Shown here piece after piece: positions 7,672 through 14,426 of a stretch of DNA of 14,426 nucleotides. This stretch comes from JANNWF01 sp052390415 (GTDB lineage Bacteria > Pseudomonadota > Gammaproteobacteria > Xanthomonadales > Xanthomonadaceae): positions 1 through 14,426 of the forward strand of contig JBQTGY010000159.1 in NCBI GenBank assembly GCA_052390415.1, written 5' to 3'. Position 1 is the first letter of the stretch. Each line of letters opens with the position of its first letter. The notes under the pieces were generated by a model. That model worked only from the letters and a program-made list of their open reading frames with translations. It was not told the DNA's origin and did not search any database. The position numbers were made by a program, and so were the translations under genes.

Positions 7672-8160
7672 TCAGCGCGGCAGTTCCGGCAATTCAGCCG
7701 TGATCTGCGGTCCGGAAGCGCTCGCGTGTGTCGGGTCGGACCAAGGGGACCACACGCTGCATTCCTTGCTCAACTTGCCTCCGCCATGGATGACGACCGT
7801 TTGCATGTGTCGGTGTGCACTGGTATCGACGTAGAGGAAACCATCGCTAGTGCGTTGCAAGGCGAAGGCGGGTCCAGGCAATGCCGCGTTGACGCGACCA
7901 GCGGGTTCGGTCGCCGAGGGTCTCGAAATGAGCTGGTCGGTGAGCGGGTCGACGTAGGCTTGCTGGGCGATTGGCTGGTTTTGCTGCGCATCGGCGGCGA
8001 GATCAGGAATTGGCGACTCCGTGCCTGTGCGTGCCTGTTGACGCTCAATGTCCGTCATCGTGGCAGGGCGCCATTGTTTGCGCGCTTGCGTCAGTGCTGC
8101 GGATGAAAATGCGCCAGCACTCAACGCCAGCAAAATGAGAAACCCGCCCATTTTCGTCAT
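7672..8160 (-). CDS. Small exported protein, possibly post-PEP-CTERM-like
   Basis: Encodes 162 residues. A signal peptide covers about residues 1-22 (MTKMGGFLILLALSAG followed by small residues). A polar, Gln-rich linker leads to YVDPLTDQL (69-77) and then DGFLYVDTSAHRHMQTVV (106-123) and a lone Cys134. The order 'D-P-x-T-x-x-L', then a 'DG...VD' strand, then a Cys near the end resembles small secreted proteins that I recall as post-PEP-CTERM-1-type in Lysobacterales. That match is from memory and tentative. GGGAG (8168-8172, minus strand) lies 7 nt before the ATG, which supports the start. It is the first gene of a pair with the metalloprotease and may act as its partner or inhibitor, which is inference only. 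Confidence 0.75.
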   Translation of the reverse strand: MTKMGGFLILLALSAGAFSSAALTQARKQWRPATMTDIERQQARTGTESPIPDLAADAQQNQPIAQQAYVDPLTDQLISRPSATEPAGRVNAALPGPAFALQRTSDGFLYVDTSAHRHMQTVVIHGGGKLSKECSVWSPWSDPTHASASGPQITAELPELPR

Positions 8161-8244
8161 GCCATCACTCCCAACTCGGTCCCGGCCGTCAACTCAAGTT
8201 TATTGAGTCGGCGAAAATTAACCAGCGAACAAAACAACCTCAAC

Positions 8245-8390
8245 TGCCTCAACGCCTAGACGCAGAAAAGCGCGGAGAATCGCGAAGATGCATTGTTTTT
8301 TCCCGGGGGATCCAAGCTCCGGCGTGCGCAAAGCGCGTTCCACTTCCTCGGCGCACCTTTGCGCTTCTCTGCGTTCTCCGCGCTGAATGC
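8245..8390. repeat. Degraded inverted repeat of 'GCGGAGAACGCAGAG' type
   Basis: The perfect arms AGCGCGGAGAA (8269-8279) and TTCTCCGCGCT (8374-8384) face each other across about 95 bp, and both sides continue with imperfect CGCAGA and GCGAAGATGC/GCGCAAAGGTGC words. Related 'ACGCAGAGAACGC' words are common in proteobacterial intergenic DNA. No transposase or target duplication is visible. Confidence 0.6.
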
Positions 8391-8604
8391 TCGTGCGGTG
8401 CTTGGCTACTGCTTCATGGTCAACGGTCGCCGGGTCAATGACGCACGCGCCGTTGATCGAAGGGTGCACGAGGGGTGTTCGAACAATGATGCTGGATTGA
8501 GCGCGCGGCAGATGCGCCGTTTGCGCGAGTCTCGCCCCGCCTGCGCTTCAACCGAAGTTTGCGTCGCGACGAAATGGATGTTGGCTGATGAGGCTAGTAG
8601 CGGA

Positions 8605-8626
8605 TACAGTTAAAGATTGTAAAATC
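8605..8626 (+). promoter_or_regulatory. Possible -10 region for the response regulator
   Basis: TAAAAT at 8620-8625 matches five of six bases of the sigma-70 -10 consensus and is directly preceded by TTG. An alternative pair is TTGGCT (8581-8586) with TACAGT (8605-8610), spaced 18 bp. Neither has a strong partner box, so this is a weak call. Confidence 0.25.
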
Positions 8627-8663
8627 AGATGCACGCCAAATCTTCGGAGCAGCTTCGGCAAAA

Positions 8664-9374
8664 ATGATCAATATCGGCTTGATTGAAGATGACCCGATCC
8701 ATCGCGAGATGGTCACTCTGACGTTGGAGCGCGCCAATTTCGGCGTGGTCTCGTTTGGTTCCGCGCATGAATTCAATCGTCGTAGCGTTGGCGATGTTGA
8801 TCTGATCCTGCTTGATTGGCAGTTGCCCGGTGAAAGCGGCATCGACTTTCTGCGCGCGTTGCGGGCGGCCGAAACCAGCACTCGCATGCCGGTTATTTTT
8901 CTGACGGGCCACGGTGAAGAGGAGCGCGTGGTCGAGGCCTTGCACGCGGGGGCCGATGACTACGTGGTAAAGCCGGCCCGCCAAGCCGAGCTGGTTGCAC
9001 GGGTCGAAGCTGTCCTGCGTCGTAACGGCCTCGCTGATGCGCCTCCCGAAGTGGATTTTTCCCCATTCCGTTTCCGACCCGAGCAACGCGATGTATTGCT
9101 GCACGGGGATCCTGTCCCGCTATCCTCGCGTGAGTACGATTTGCTGTGGTTCCTGTTTCAACGTAGTGGACGTATCGTCGGTCGCGAGACATTGCTGCGG
9201 CAGGTGTGGCGCATTGGCCCCGAGGTCAACACGCGCACGGTCGATACGCACATCAGCCGGTTACGCAAGCGTTTGGGACTGGGTGGTGAAAGTGGCTGGA
9301 AACTGACCGCGATTTATCATCACGGTTATCGCTTGTTGCGGGTGGGTGCAGAAGGGATCCAGGAGTCTGCTTGA
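8664..9374 (+). CDS. OmpR-family response regulator
   Basis: Encodes 236 residues. The receiver domain (1-120) has the acidic pocket Glu8-Asp9-Asp10, the phospho-acceptor Asp51 in LILLDWQLPG, switch Thr81 and the conserved Lys103 in VKPAR, so all the key residues are present. A winged-helix DNA-binding domain follows (about 140-228), with a TRTVDTHISRLRKRLG recognition-helix segment (190-205) and the wing ending in GYRLL. It should control transcription when phosphorylated. No histidine kinase gene lies next to it; the next gene is an Hpt protein, which suggests it sits at the end of a multi-step phosphorelay. The ATG at 8664 has only a weak upstream purine stretch (CGGAG, 15 nt away). Target genes are unknown. 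Confidence 0.93.
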   Translation: MINIGLIEDDPIHREMVTLTLERANFGVVSFGSAHEFNRRSVGDVDLILLDWQLPGESGIDFLRALRAAETSTRMPVIFLTGHGEEERVVEALHAGADDYVVKPARQAELVARVEAVLRRNGLADAPPEVDFSPFRFRPEQRDVLLHGDPVPLSSREYDLLWFLFQRSGRIVGRETLLRQVWRIGPEVNTRTVDTHISRLRKRLGLGGESGWKLTAIYHHGYRLLRVGAEGIQESA

Positions 9375-9451
9375 TTGCGCGGACGCCATCTTCCGACTGC
9401 ATGCTGCGTCGATCCCGGCTCCCACTCTCCGAGTAGGACCGACGCCGACCG

Positions 9452-9811
9452 ATGGACACGCCATGTCTGGACCACGATCGACTGGCCGAGATCGCCAGCC
9501 TGGAGGCGTTTCGTCCGGGTTTTCGTGATCGACTGATCGGCTTGTTTGAAGCGGCTGTCCATCAGCAGCTTCCAGTCTGCGTGGGAGACGTTGAGGCGAG
9601 TGCCTCCGAGCGCCAACACGCGGCGCATGCGCTGAAGGGCGCAGCGTCCGGCATTGGCGCGTTGCACCTTGCCGCACTCGCGCAGCAGTTGGAACAGATT
9701 GCCAGGACACCAGCAGCCGATTGGCCGGATCCAACGGCGCTGAAACAAGCGGCGACCGACGCCACCATGGCATTGCGAGCATGGTCAATTGCTCAGCATG
9801 GTGCGCCGTGA
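9452..9811 (+). CDS. Stand-alone Hpt phosphotransfer protein
   Basis: Encodes 119 residues, close to the size of a single four-helix Hpt domain. HALKGAASGIGA (59-70) fits the H-x-L-K-G-x5-G-A signature, making His59 the likely phosphorylated residue. Such proteins carry a phosphoryl group between the receiver of a hybrid kinase and a final response regulator. The response-regulator gene ends 77 nt upstream on the same strand, so the two are probably one unit. The start is uncertain: AGGA (9435-9438) lies 13 nt before the ATG. No kinase or receiver domain is fused to it. Confidence 0.85.
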   Translation: MDTPCLDHDRLAEIASLEAFRPGFRDRLIGLFEAAVHQQLPVCVGDVEASASERQHAAHALKGAASGIGALHLAALAQQLEQIARTPAADWPDPTALKQAATDATMALRAWSIAQHGAP

Positions 9812-9818
9812 CCTTGGA

Positions 9819-9845
9819 TTGACGTCGGTCAAGCCGCCTTGACGT
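9819..9845 (+). promoter_or_regulatory. TTGACGT direct repeats before the HiPIP gene
   Basis: Two copies of TTGACGT (9819-9825 and 9839-9845) start exactly 20 bp apart, about two helical turns. The first is also half of an inverted pair, TTGAC-GTCG-GTCAA (9819-9832). The arrangement suits a regulator or a -35 element, and TATGCT (9855-9860) is nearby, but the spacing does not make a standard sigma-70 promoter. The binding protein is unknown. Confidence 0.35.
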
Positions 9846-9885
9846 TGATGAGCCTATGCTGCTCGGCGACATCCAGGAGAACCCC

Positions 9886-10215
9886 ATGACCACCATCGCC
9901 AATTCGCGTCGCCGATTCATTCAAATCGCACTGGTCGCGTCTGCCGCCCCACTGCTTCCGATGCTCAGCGCCGGCACCGCCTTGGCCAGCGATCTGCCAC
10001 CACTGACCCTGGAAAACGCGACAGCAAAAGCCTTGAATTACGTGGAGACCACGGAAGGCGTGAGTCACCCTTCCTTCAAGCCCAATAGTCGCTGCGACAA
10101 CTGCCAGTTTGCGCAAGGTGCGGCCGGATCGGCGCGTCTCGGATGCACGCTGTTTGCCGGCTTCTCGGTCGCCGCCGGAGGCTGGTGCTCGGCGTGGGCA
10201 TTGAAGGCGGCGTGA
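9886..10215 (+). CDS. hip: High-potential iron-sulfur protein
   Basis: Encodes 109 residues. A twin-arginine signal (SRRRFIQIAL, 7-16, then a hydrophobic stretch to about residue 34 ending TALAS) exports the folded protein to the periplasm. The mature part has four Cys in HiPIP order: Cys70, Cys73, Cys87 and Cys101 (C-x2-C-x13-C-x13-C), binding one [4Fe-4S] cluster, and a Tyr at 52 in the usual place before the first Cys. HiPIPs carry electrons to terminal oxidases or photosynthetic reaction centres; with no photosynthesis genes here, a respiratory role is more likely. AGGAGA (9875-9880) sits 5 nt before the ATG, so I chose 9886 over an upstream in-frame ATG at 9856. Confidence 0.93.
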   Translation: MTTIANSRRRFIQIALVASAAPLLPMLSAGTALASDLPPLTLENATAKALNYVETTEGVSHPSFKPNSRCDNCQFAQGAAGSARLGCTLFAGFSVAAGGWCSAWALKAA

Positions 10216-10261
10216 TGGATTCGCACCCGCAGGCACACTGGACTCTGCAACGCGTGCGGTA

Positions 10262-10293
10262 ATCCGATTCGGATGCATCGCAACGGATAAAAT
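10262..10293 (+). promoter_or_regulatory. Candidate rmuC promoter with palindromic operator
   Basis: ATCCGA-T-TCGGAT (10262-10274) is a perfect 13-bp palindrome, loosely flanked by TGCG and CGCA. TAAAAT (10288-10293), a five-of-six match to the -10 box, follows 13 bp later. No good -35 box is present. The palindrome would cover the -35 position and could be a repressor site. Confidence 0.3.
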
Positions 10294-10314
10294 CAGCGCC
10301 TTCTTCGATGCGGG

Positions 10315-11865
10315 ATGTGGATGGACGCACTGGTTTGGAGCTGGCTGCTGCTGGCCTGTTTGGTTGGCGCAATCATCAGCATGCTGATCGCGGGGCTGCG
10401 CCAGCCAGCGGCCATGCGACAAGCGCGCGAACAGGCGCTGGCCGAAGTTGCCCCGCAGCAGGCACGTCTGCTCGCACAGCTGGAATCGAGCGCTGCGCAG
10501 CAAGCCACGCTGCAAATGCAGCTTGATCGCAGCGGCGCCGAGTTCGTGTTGTTGCGTGCTCGCGCCGATCAGCTTTCTGACCAACGCAGCGATTTGGCGG
10601 CACGTGCCGAGCGCGTCGTCGTGCTGGATGCGCAGTTGCAAGCCTTGGCCACCGAGCTGCGTGGCGTGCGCGCCGAGCGTGATCGGCTGGATGCCAGTCG
10701 CGCTGAGTTGAGCGCCCGGCTGGAGGAGCAGCGCAATGCTGCCGAATCCCGCTTGCAGGAATTGCGCGACGCGCGTGAACGCATGAAGTCCGAGTTTCAA
10801 ACCTTGGCTGCGGACTTGCTGGACACCAAAACCAGGAAAATGCATGAGCAGGGTGAGCAGCAGCTCGGTCACGTGCTGACCCCATTGCGTGAACAACTGG
10901 GCGAGTTCCGGCGCTTGGTGGGCGATGTCTACGAGAAGGAAAACAGCAGTCGGGTCGTTCTGCAATCACGCATTGACGAGCTGGTCAAACTCAATCAAAC
11001 ACTCGGTGCAGAGGCTCACAGTCTGACGCGGGCACTGACCACCGACAACCGTACCCAAGGCTATTGGGGCGAACTCAAACTCGAGCGGTTGCTGGAGTCC
11101 GCCGGTCTGCAGAAGGGCACGGAGTATCTGACGCAAGAGAGCTTTCAAGACGGCGATGGCGAGCGCTTTCGCCCGGATGCGCTGCTGAAGTTGCCCGAAG
11201 GCCGCGACATCGTGATCGACGCCAAGGTTGCCTTGCTCGACTACCAGCGCTTCTGCGGCAGCGACGATGTCAACGATCGTCAGCTACACCTCGCGCGCCA
11301 CCTTGCTGCGCTGCGCAGTCACGTGCGCGATCTGGGTAGCAAGGACTACAGCCGACTCGAAGGCGTGCAGTCGCCGGACCTGGTACTGATGTTCGTGCCC
11401 GTAGAAGCGGCGTTTCTGGAAGCGCTGCGCGCCGATCCTCAGCTGTACGACGATGCCTTCAAGCAACGCATCGTGCTGGTCGGTCCCAGTAATCTGTTGG
11501 CGACGTTGCGACTGGTCGCACATGTCTGGCGCAGCGACCAGCAAAACAAGAACGCGCGTCAGATCGCGGATCGAGCTGGCACGTTGTTCGACAAGTTTGT
11601 CGGCTTTGTTGCCGACCTGGAAAATGTTGGTGAAGCGTTGGAGAAAGCACAGCGTTCGCAGCGCTCAGCGCTAGCCAAACTCTCTCAGGGCAAGGGCAAT
11701 TTGATCCGGCAAACGGAGTTGCTGCGTTCTCTGGGCGTTACGCCGGCCAAGCGCCTGCCAGAACGATTATTGGATGGGGCGGGTGGACAAGGGGTAACGG
11801 ATGCATGGGATTCTCCAGGATCGGACCATCCCCTGCCGCCGACCGAGCCTACGGTCGAACCCTGA
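10315..11865 (+). CDS. rmuC: RmuC-family DNA recombination protein
   Basis: Encodes 516 residues. One membrane anchor (about 5-27) is followed by a long coiled coil rich in Ala, Gln, Arg and Glu (about 30-185), then the conserved RmuC core (about 215-480). Landmarks are YWGELKLERLLE (250-261), FRPDAL with Asp288, and VIDAKVALLDY with Asp302 and Lys304, which fit a PD-(D/E)xK nuclease-like active site. The family limits inversions at short inverted repeats in E. coli and is thought to act on DNA at replication forks or recombination intermediates. The C-terminal 25 residues are Pro-rich and look poorly conserved. The start may be this ATG or the in-frame ATG at 10321, two codons on; neither has a clear ribosome-binding site. 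Confidence 0.93.
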   Translation: MWMDALVWSWLLLACLVGAIISMLIAGLRQPAAMRQAREQALAEVAPQQARLLAQLESSAAQQATLQMQLDRSGAEFVLLRARADQLSDQRSDLAARAERVVVLDAQLQALATELRGVRAERDRLDASRAELSARLEEQRNAAESRLQELRDARERMKSEFQTLAADLLDTKTRKMHEQGEQQLGHVLTPLREQLGEFRRLVGDVYEKENSSRVVLQSRIDELVKLNQTLGAEAHSLTRALTTDNRTQGYWGELKLERLLESAGLQKGTEYLTQESFQDGDGERFRPDALLKLPEGRDIVIDAKVALLDYQRFCGSDDVNDRQLHLARHLAALRSHVRDLGSKDYSRLEGVQSPDLVLMFVPVEAAFLEALRADPQLYDDAFKQRIVLVGPSNLLATLRLVAHVWRSDQQNKNARQIADRAGTLFDKFVGFVADLENVGEALEKAQRSQRSALAKLSQGKGNLIRQTELLRSLGVTPAKRLPERLLDGAGGQGVTDAWDSPGSDHPLPPTEPTVEP

Positions 11866-11893
11866 TCCCGCGACTTTGCACACACCTCAGCCG

Positions 11894-11924
11894 TGGTGGG
11901 CAGCCAATACTTCGGCGCCCACCA
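11894..11924. terminator. Hairpin after rmuC
   Basis: TGGTGGGC (11894-11901) pairs perfectly with GCCCACCA (11917-11924) around a 15-nt loop, 28 bp after the rmuC stop. No T-tract follows on either strand, so it is not a standard intrinsic terminator, but its place between convergent genes suits a transcript end. Confidence 0.35.
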
Positions 11925-11939
11925 GGGTCTGCTGACATA

Positions 11940-11965
11940 CATGGAGTGAGTCACGTTGCTCCATG
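11940..11965. terminator. Second hairpin between convergent genes
   Basis: CATGGAG (11940-11946) pairs perfectly with CTCCATG (11959-11965) across a 12-nt loop, about 48 bp past the oligopeptidase stop on the minus strand. It has no T-tract. It may help end the minus-strand transcript. Confidence 0.3.
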
Positions 11966-12012
11966 CATGCGCACAGACACTGGCGTGCGGCAAACGAAGC
12001 TTGCAACTCCGG

Positions 12013-14205
12013 CTATTCGGAAACCCCTAATTGCTTCAGCGCAAATGCCTGGTATTCGGCCGTTTCCTGATAGCGCTGCAGGCGGCCGGATTTGCCGCCG
12101 TGGCCCGCTTCCATGTTGGTGCGAAATACCAGCGGCAGACTATCGGTTTTGAGAGCACGCAATCGGGCGACGTATTTGGCTGGCTCGTAATACTGCACCT
12201 GTGAATCCCACAGGCCGGTGCCGACAAACATGGCCGGATAGTGCTGCGCCTTGAGCTGATCATAAGGCGAGTAGCTCAGCATGTAGGCATACGCGTCGGC
12301 GTGCTTGGGATTGCCCCATTCAGCGAACTCGTTGGTCGTAAGCGGAATGGTTTCGTCGAGAATGGTCGTCACCACAACGACGAATGGCACCTGGCTCACG
12401 ATCACCCGGTAGCGATCCGGCGCCATGTTGGCGATCGCGCCCATCAGCAATCCGCCGGCGGAACCGCCCAACGCCGCGACTCGGCCTTTGGCCGCATATC
12501 CTTCCTTGACCAGGTGGTCGGTCACGTCGATGAAGTCGGTGAAGCTGTTGATCTTGTTCATCAACTTGCCGTTTTCGTACCAGGCACGGCCCATTTCCTG
12601 ACCGCCACGGATATGCGCCACCGCATACACCACGCCACGATCCAGCAGGTTGACCACGGTCGGATTGAACACCGGCTCCATGTTGATGCCGTAGCTGCCG
12701 TAACCGTATTGCCACAGCGCGGCCGTGCCGTCTTTTACCAAACCCTTGCGATAGACCAGGCTGACGGGGATCTTGGTCACGCCATCTCGAGCCGGTGCCC
12801 AGCTGCGCTCAACCACATAGTTGGCTTTGTCGTAACCACCGAGCACGGGCTCTTCCTTCAGCAGTTTGCGCTCGCCGGTGGCGATGTTGAGCTCGAAGGT
12901 CGAAGGCGGCGTCGCCAACGAACTGTAGGTGTAACGCAGCCACTCGCTGTTGGGCTCGGCGTTCACGGACAGGTCCATCGCGTAAGCCGGCTCATCGGCC
13001 TGCACGTAGGATGGCTCACCCTTGGTCGGCATGATGCGCAAGCGAGACAGCCCGTTCGAGCGCTCACCAATCGCATGGAACGAATCGAACAGCTCGAACT
13101 CGCTGATGAACACGCTGTTGTCGTGCGGCACCAGATCGGTCCAAGTCTTGCGGTCGTAGATGGCGTCGTTGGCGGCTTGCATCAACTTGAAGTTGGCGGC
13201 ATTCCAATTGGTGCGGATCACCCAGCGGTCATTGAGGTGATCAGCGCCGTACTCGAAATCACGTTCACGCGGCGCCAGCACCCGGAACTCGCCCGGTTTG
13301 TCGGCCGAGGTACAACGCGATTCGCTGGAGACGGTGCTTTGCACATGAATGCAGACAAAGGCTTCCGAGCGCGTACGCGACACGCCCATGTAGAAGGTGT
13401 TGTCGCCTTCCTCATAAACCAGCGCGTCGCTGGCGGAATCGGTGCCAAGGATGTGCCGCTTCACACGCTTGGTCAGCAGCGTCACCGGGTCATTCTCGAT
13501 GTAGTAGAAGCTGGCGTTGTCGTTGGTCCACACCGCATTGGCCGCAGCGCTCGAAATGGTGTCTTTCAACATTTCGCCGGTGGCAAGGTTTTTTACTTTG
13601 AGCACAAATTGGCGACGGCCCACTTCGTCTTCGGCCATCAGCAGGAGTTGTTGGTTCGGGCTGATCACGCGCGCACCGATCTGATAGAAACCCTTGCCGG
13701 CGGCCAGTTGGTTGACGTCCAGCATGATCTCCTCGGCGGCTTCCATGCTGCCCTTGCGGCGCGCGTGGATCGGATAATCCTGGCCTTCCTCAAAACGCGT
13801 GTAGTACCAGTAGTCCTTGTCTTTGTAGGGGACGGTCGAATCGTCCTGCTTGATGCGGCCGATGATTTCCGAATAGAGCTTTTCCTTGAGCGCCGCCAAG
13901 GGGCGCATGACCGCGTCGGTGTACTGGTTCTCGGCGGTGAGGTGCGCGAGCAATTCTGGATTCTTGCGGCTGTCGTCGCGCAGCCAGTAATACTCATCTT
14001 GGCGCGTGGCACCATGCGGTGCGGTCACCGTGTAGGGCACTTGTTTGGCGACTGGCGGGGCAGGCAGTACCGCTTCTCCCGATTGTGTGCTGACTTGAGC
14101 ACTCGGCTCGCTCGGCGGAGCCGCAACATCGGCGGGCTGGTCGCCGCAGGCAGACAACAGCAACGCGGCCAGCGCCAAGCTCAAAGGCAGTCGAATCGGG
14201 TGCAT
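12013..14205 (-). CDS. ptrB: Lipoprotein oligopeptidase B (S9A peptidase)
   Basis: Encodes 730 residues. The N-terminus has a lipoprotein signal with lipobox LSAC (17-20), so mature Cys20 is lipidated; a Pro/Ser-rich linker to about residue 50 then leads to the enzyme. A seven-bladed propeller (about 85-455) precedes the alpha/beta-hydrolase domain. The catalytic triad is Ser582 in GGSAGG, Asp667 in LWDSQVQYYEP and His702 in AGHGG, with the same Ser-Asp and Ser-His distances as E. coli oligopeptidase B (85 and 120 residues). IRGGQEMG and EFAEWGNP are typical of that group. It should cut short peptides, classically after Arg or Lys, in the periplasm or at the outer membrane rather than the cytosol. 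One of the two Glu residues known to set basic specificity is Ala628 here. Confidence 0.93.
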   Translation of the reverse strand: MHPIRLPLSLALAALLLSACGDQPADVAAPPSEPSAQVSTQSGEAVLPAPPVAKQVPYTVTAPHGATRQDEYYWLRDDSRKNPELLAHLTAENQYTDAVMRPLAALKEKLYSEIIGRIKQDDSTVPYKDKDYWYYTRFEEGQDYPIHARRKGSMEAAEEIMLDVNQLAAGKGFYQIGARVISPNQQLLLMAEDEVGRRQFVLKVKNLATGEMLKDTISSAAANAVWTNDNASFYYIENDPVTLLTKRVKRHILGTDSASDALVYEEGDNTFYMGVSRTRSEAFVCIHVQSTVSSESRCTSADKPGEFRVLAPRERDFEYGADHLNDRWVIRTNWNAANFKLMQAANDAIYDRKTWTDLVPHDNSVFISEFELFDSFHAIGERSNGLSRLRIMPTKGEPSYVQADEPAYAMDLSVNAEPNSEWLRYTYSSLATPPSTFELNIATGERKLLKEEPVLGGYDKANYVVERSWAPARDGVTKIPVSLVYRKGLVKDGTAALWQYGYGSYGINMEPVFNPTVVNLLDRGVVYAVAHIRGGQEMGRAWYENGKLMNKINSFTDFIDVTDHLVKEGYAAKGRVAALGGSAGGLLMGAIANMAPDRYRVIVSQVPFVVVVTTILDETIPLTTNEFAEWGNPKHADAYAYMLSYSPYDQLKAQHYPAMFVGTGLWDSQVQYYEPAKYVARLRALKTDSLPLVFRTNMEAGHGGKSGRLQRYQETAEYQAFALKQLGVSE

Positions 14206-14292
14206 GAATGAATCCGTTGGTGTAAGCAGGCGCGCAGTATGCCGGTCCTCGCCTGCAACGGGCAGGGAGGAAAGTCACTCGGCCCGTGAACC

Positions 14293-14426
14293 TAGCCCGG
14301 ACATTTCATGAGGGGGCGTGGCTGATCGCGCAGGGCTTTGCGGCAAGCGCAAGGCGCGACGAGCCGGAATGGTGGGCCCATTGCGGCGAGAAGCAACGCA
14401 GCGATTGCCGCAAAGAACAAGCGAGG
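14293..14426. repeat. Left part of a second long palindrome
   Basis: The inverted arms CTTTGCGGCAAGCGC (14336-14350) and GCGATTGCCGCAAAG (14401-14415) match at 14 of 15 positions around a central AATGG-TGGGC-CCATT hairpin (14368-14382). GCAAGGCGCGACGA-like and GCGAGAAGCAACGC words are shared with the palindrome at 4988-5146. The outer word TAGCCCGGACATTTCATGA (14293-14311) has no partner inside the window, so the right arm probably lies beyond the edge. It sits upstream of the oligopeptidase gene. Confidence 0.7.

Larger units (their letters stand above)
8161..8663. other. Divergent intergenic region
   Basis: This gap separates the minus-strand exported-protein pair from the plus-strand regulator. 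It contains a small hairpin ACTCAA-GTTTA-TTGAGT (8192-8208), a degraded inverted repeat (8245-8390), a perfect 10-bp palindrome CGTCGCGACG (8562-8571) and an A/T-rich patch at 8605-8626 next to the regulator. An 83-residue minus-strand frame at 8218-8469 is a translation of the repeat, with no ribosome-binding site, so I did not call it. Confidence 0.6.

Noticed and set aside
8218..8469. Minus-strand open frame of 83 codons in the divergent gap
   Set aside because: It is a translation of the inverted repeat at 8245-8390 and lacks a ribosome-binding site.
9829..10965. Minus-strand open frame of 378 codons covering the HiPIP gene and the start of rmuC
   Set aside because: It lies antisense across two well-supported genes and has no recognisable domain or ribosome-binding site.
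12241..14211. Plus-strand open frame of 656 codons opposite the oligopeptidase gene
   Set aside because: It is antisense to a gene with a full catalytic triad. Its His/Arg/Val-rich translation is typical of a shadow frame.

Overview
The window reads as ordinary chromosome of a high-GC gammaproteobacterium, most likely Lysobacterales (Xanthomonadales) in or near the Rhodanobacteraceae. I infer this from the replicative DnaE type, a secreted protein ending in a short 'IF..GFE' tail of a kind I associate with this order, a high-potential iron-sulfur protein, a lipoprotein oligopeptidase B, and the many palindromic intergenic repeats. No taxonomic search was possible.

Left part (1-4918): two small four-helix membrane proteins of unknown function (251-691 and 711-1175, plus strand) converge on dnaE (1391-4918, minus strand), the alpha subunit of the replicative DNA polymerase. 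The gap between them is a cluster of four GTAGGTTGG-type repeats, two in each orientation, and the outermost copies supply the TAG stop codons of both flanking genes.

Middle (4919-8160): a compound palindrome about 160 bp long fills the gap upstream of dnaE. Beyond it, on the minus strand, is a tightly spaced pair: a small exported protein (7672-8160) followed 5 nt later by an 816-residue secreted zinc-metalloprotease-like protein (5216-7666) with four extracellular repeat domains in A-B-B'-A' order. A 503-bp gap (8161-8663) separates this pair from the divergent plus-strand genes. It holds a degraded inverted repeat and possible control sites.

Right part (8664-11865): four plus-strand genes encode an OmpR-type response regulator, a stand-alone Hpt phosphotransfer protein, a Tat-exported HiPIP electron carrier and RmuC. 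No histidine kinase lies beside the regulator and Hpt protein, so their partner is probably a hybrid kinase elsewhere. Facing RmuC on the minus strand is a lipoprotein prolyl-oligopeptidase-family enzyme of the oligopeptidase B type (12013-14205). The right edge carries the start of a second long palindrome that shares core words with the one near dnaE.

I saw no phage, insertion sequence, CRISPR, toxin-antitoxin, tRNA or rRNA, and no obvious new multi-gene system. The most unusual points are the repeat-derived stop codons, the related long palindromes, the exported-protein/metalloprotease pair with the GFE tail, the orphan regulator-Hpt pair, and the altered specificity residue in the oligopeptidase.
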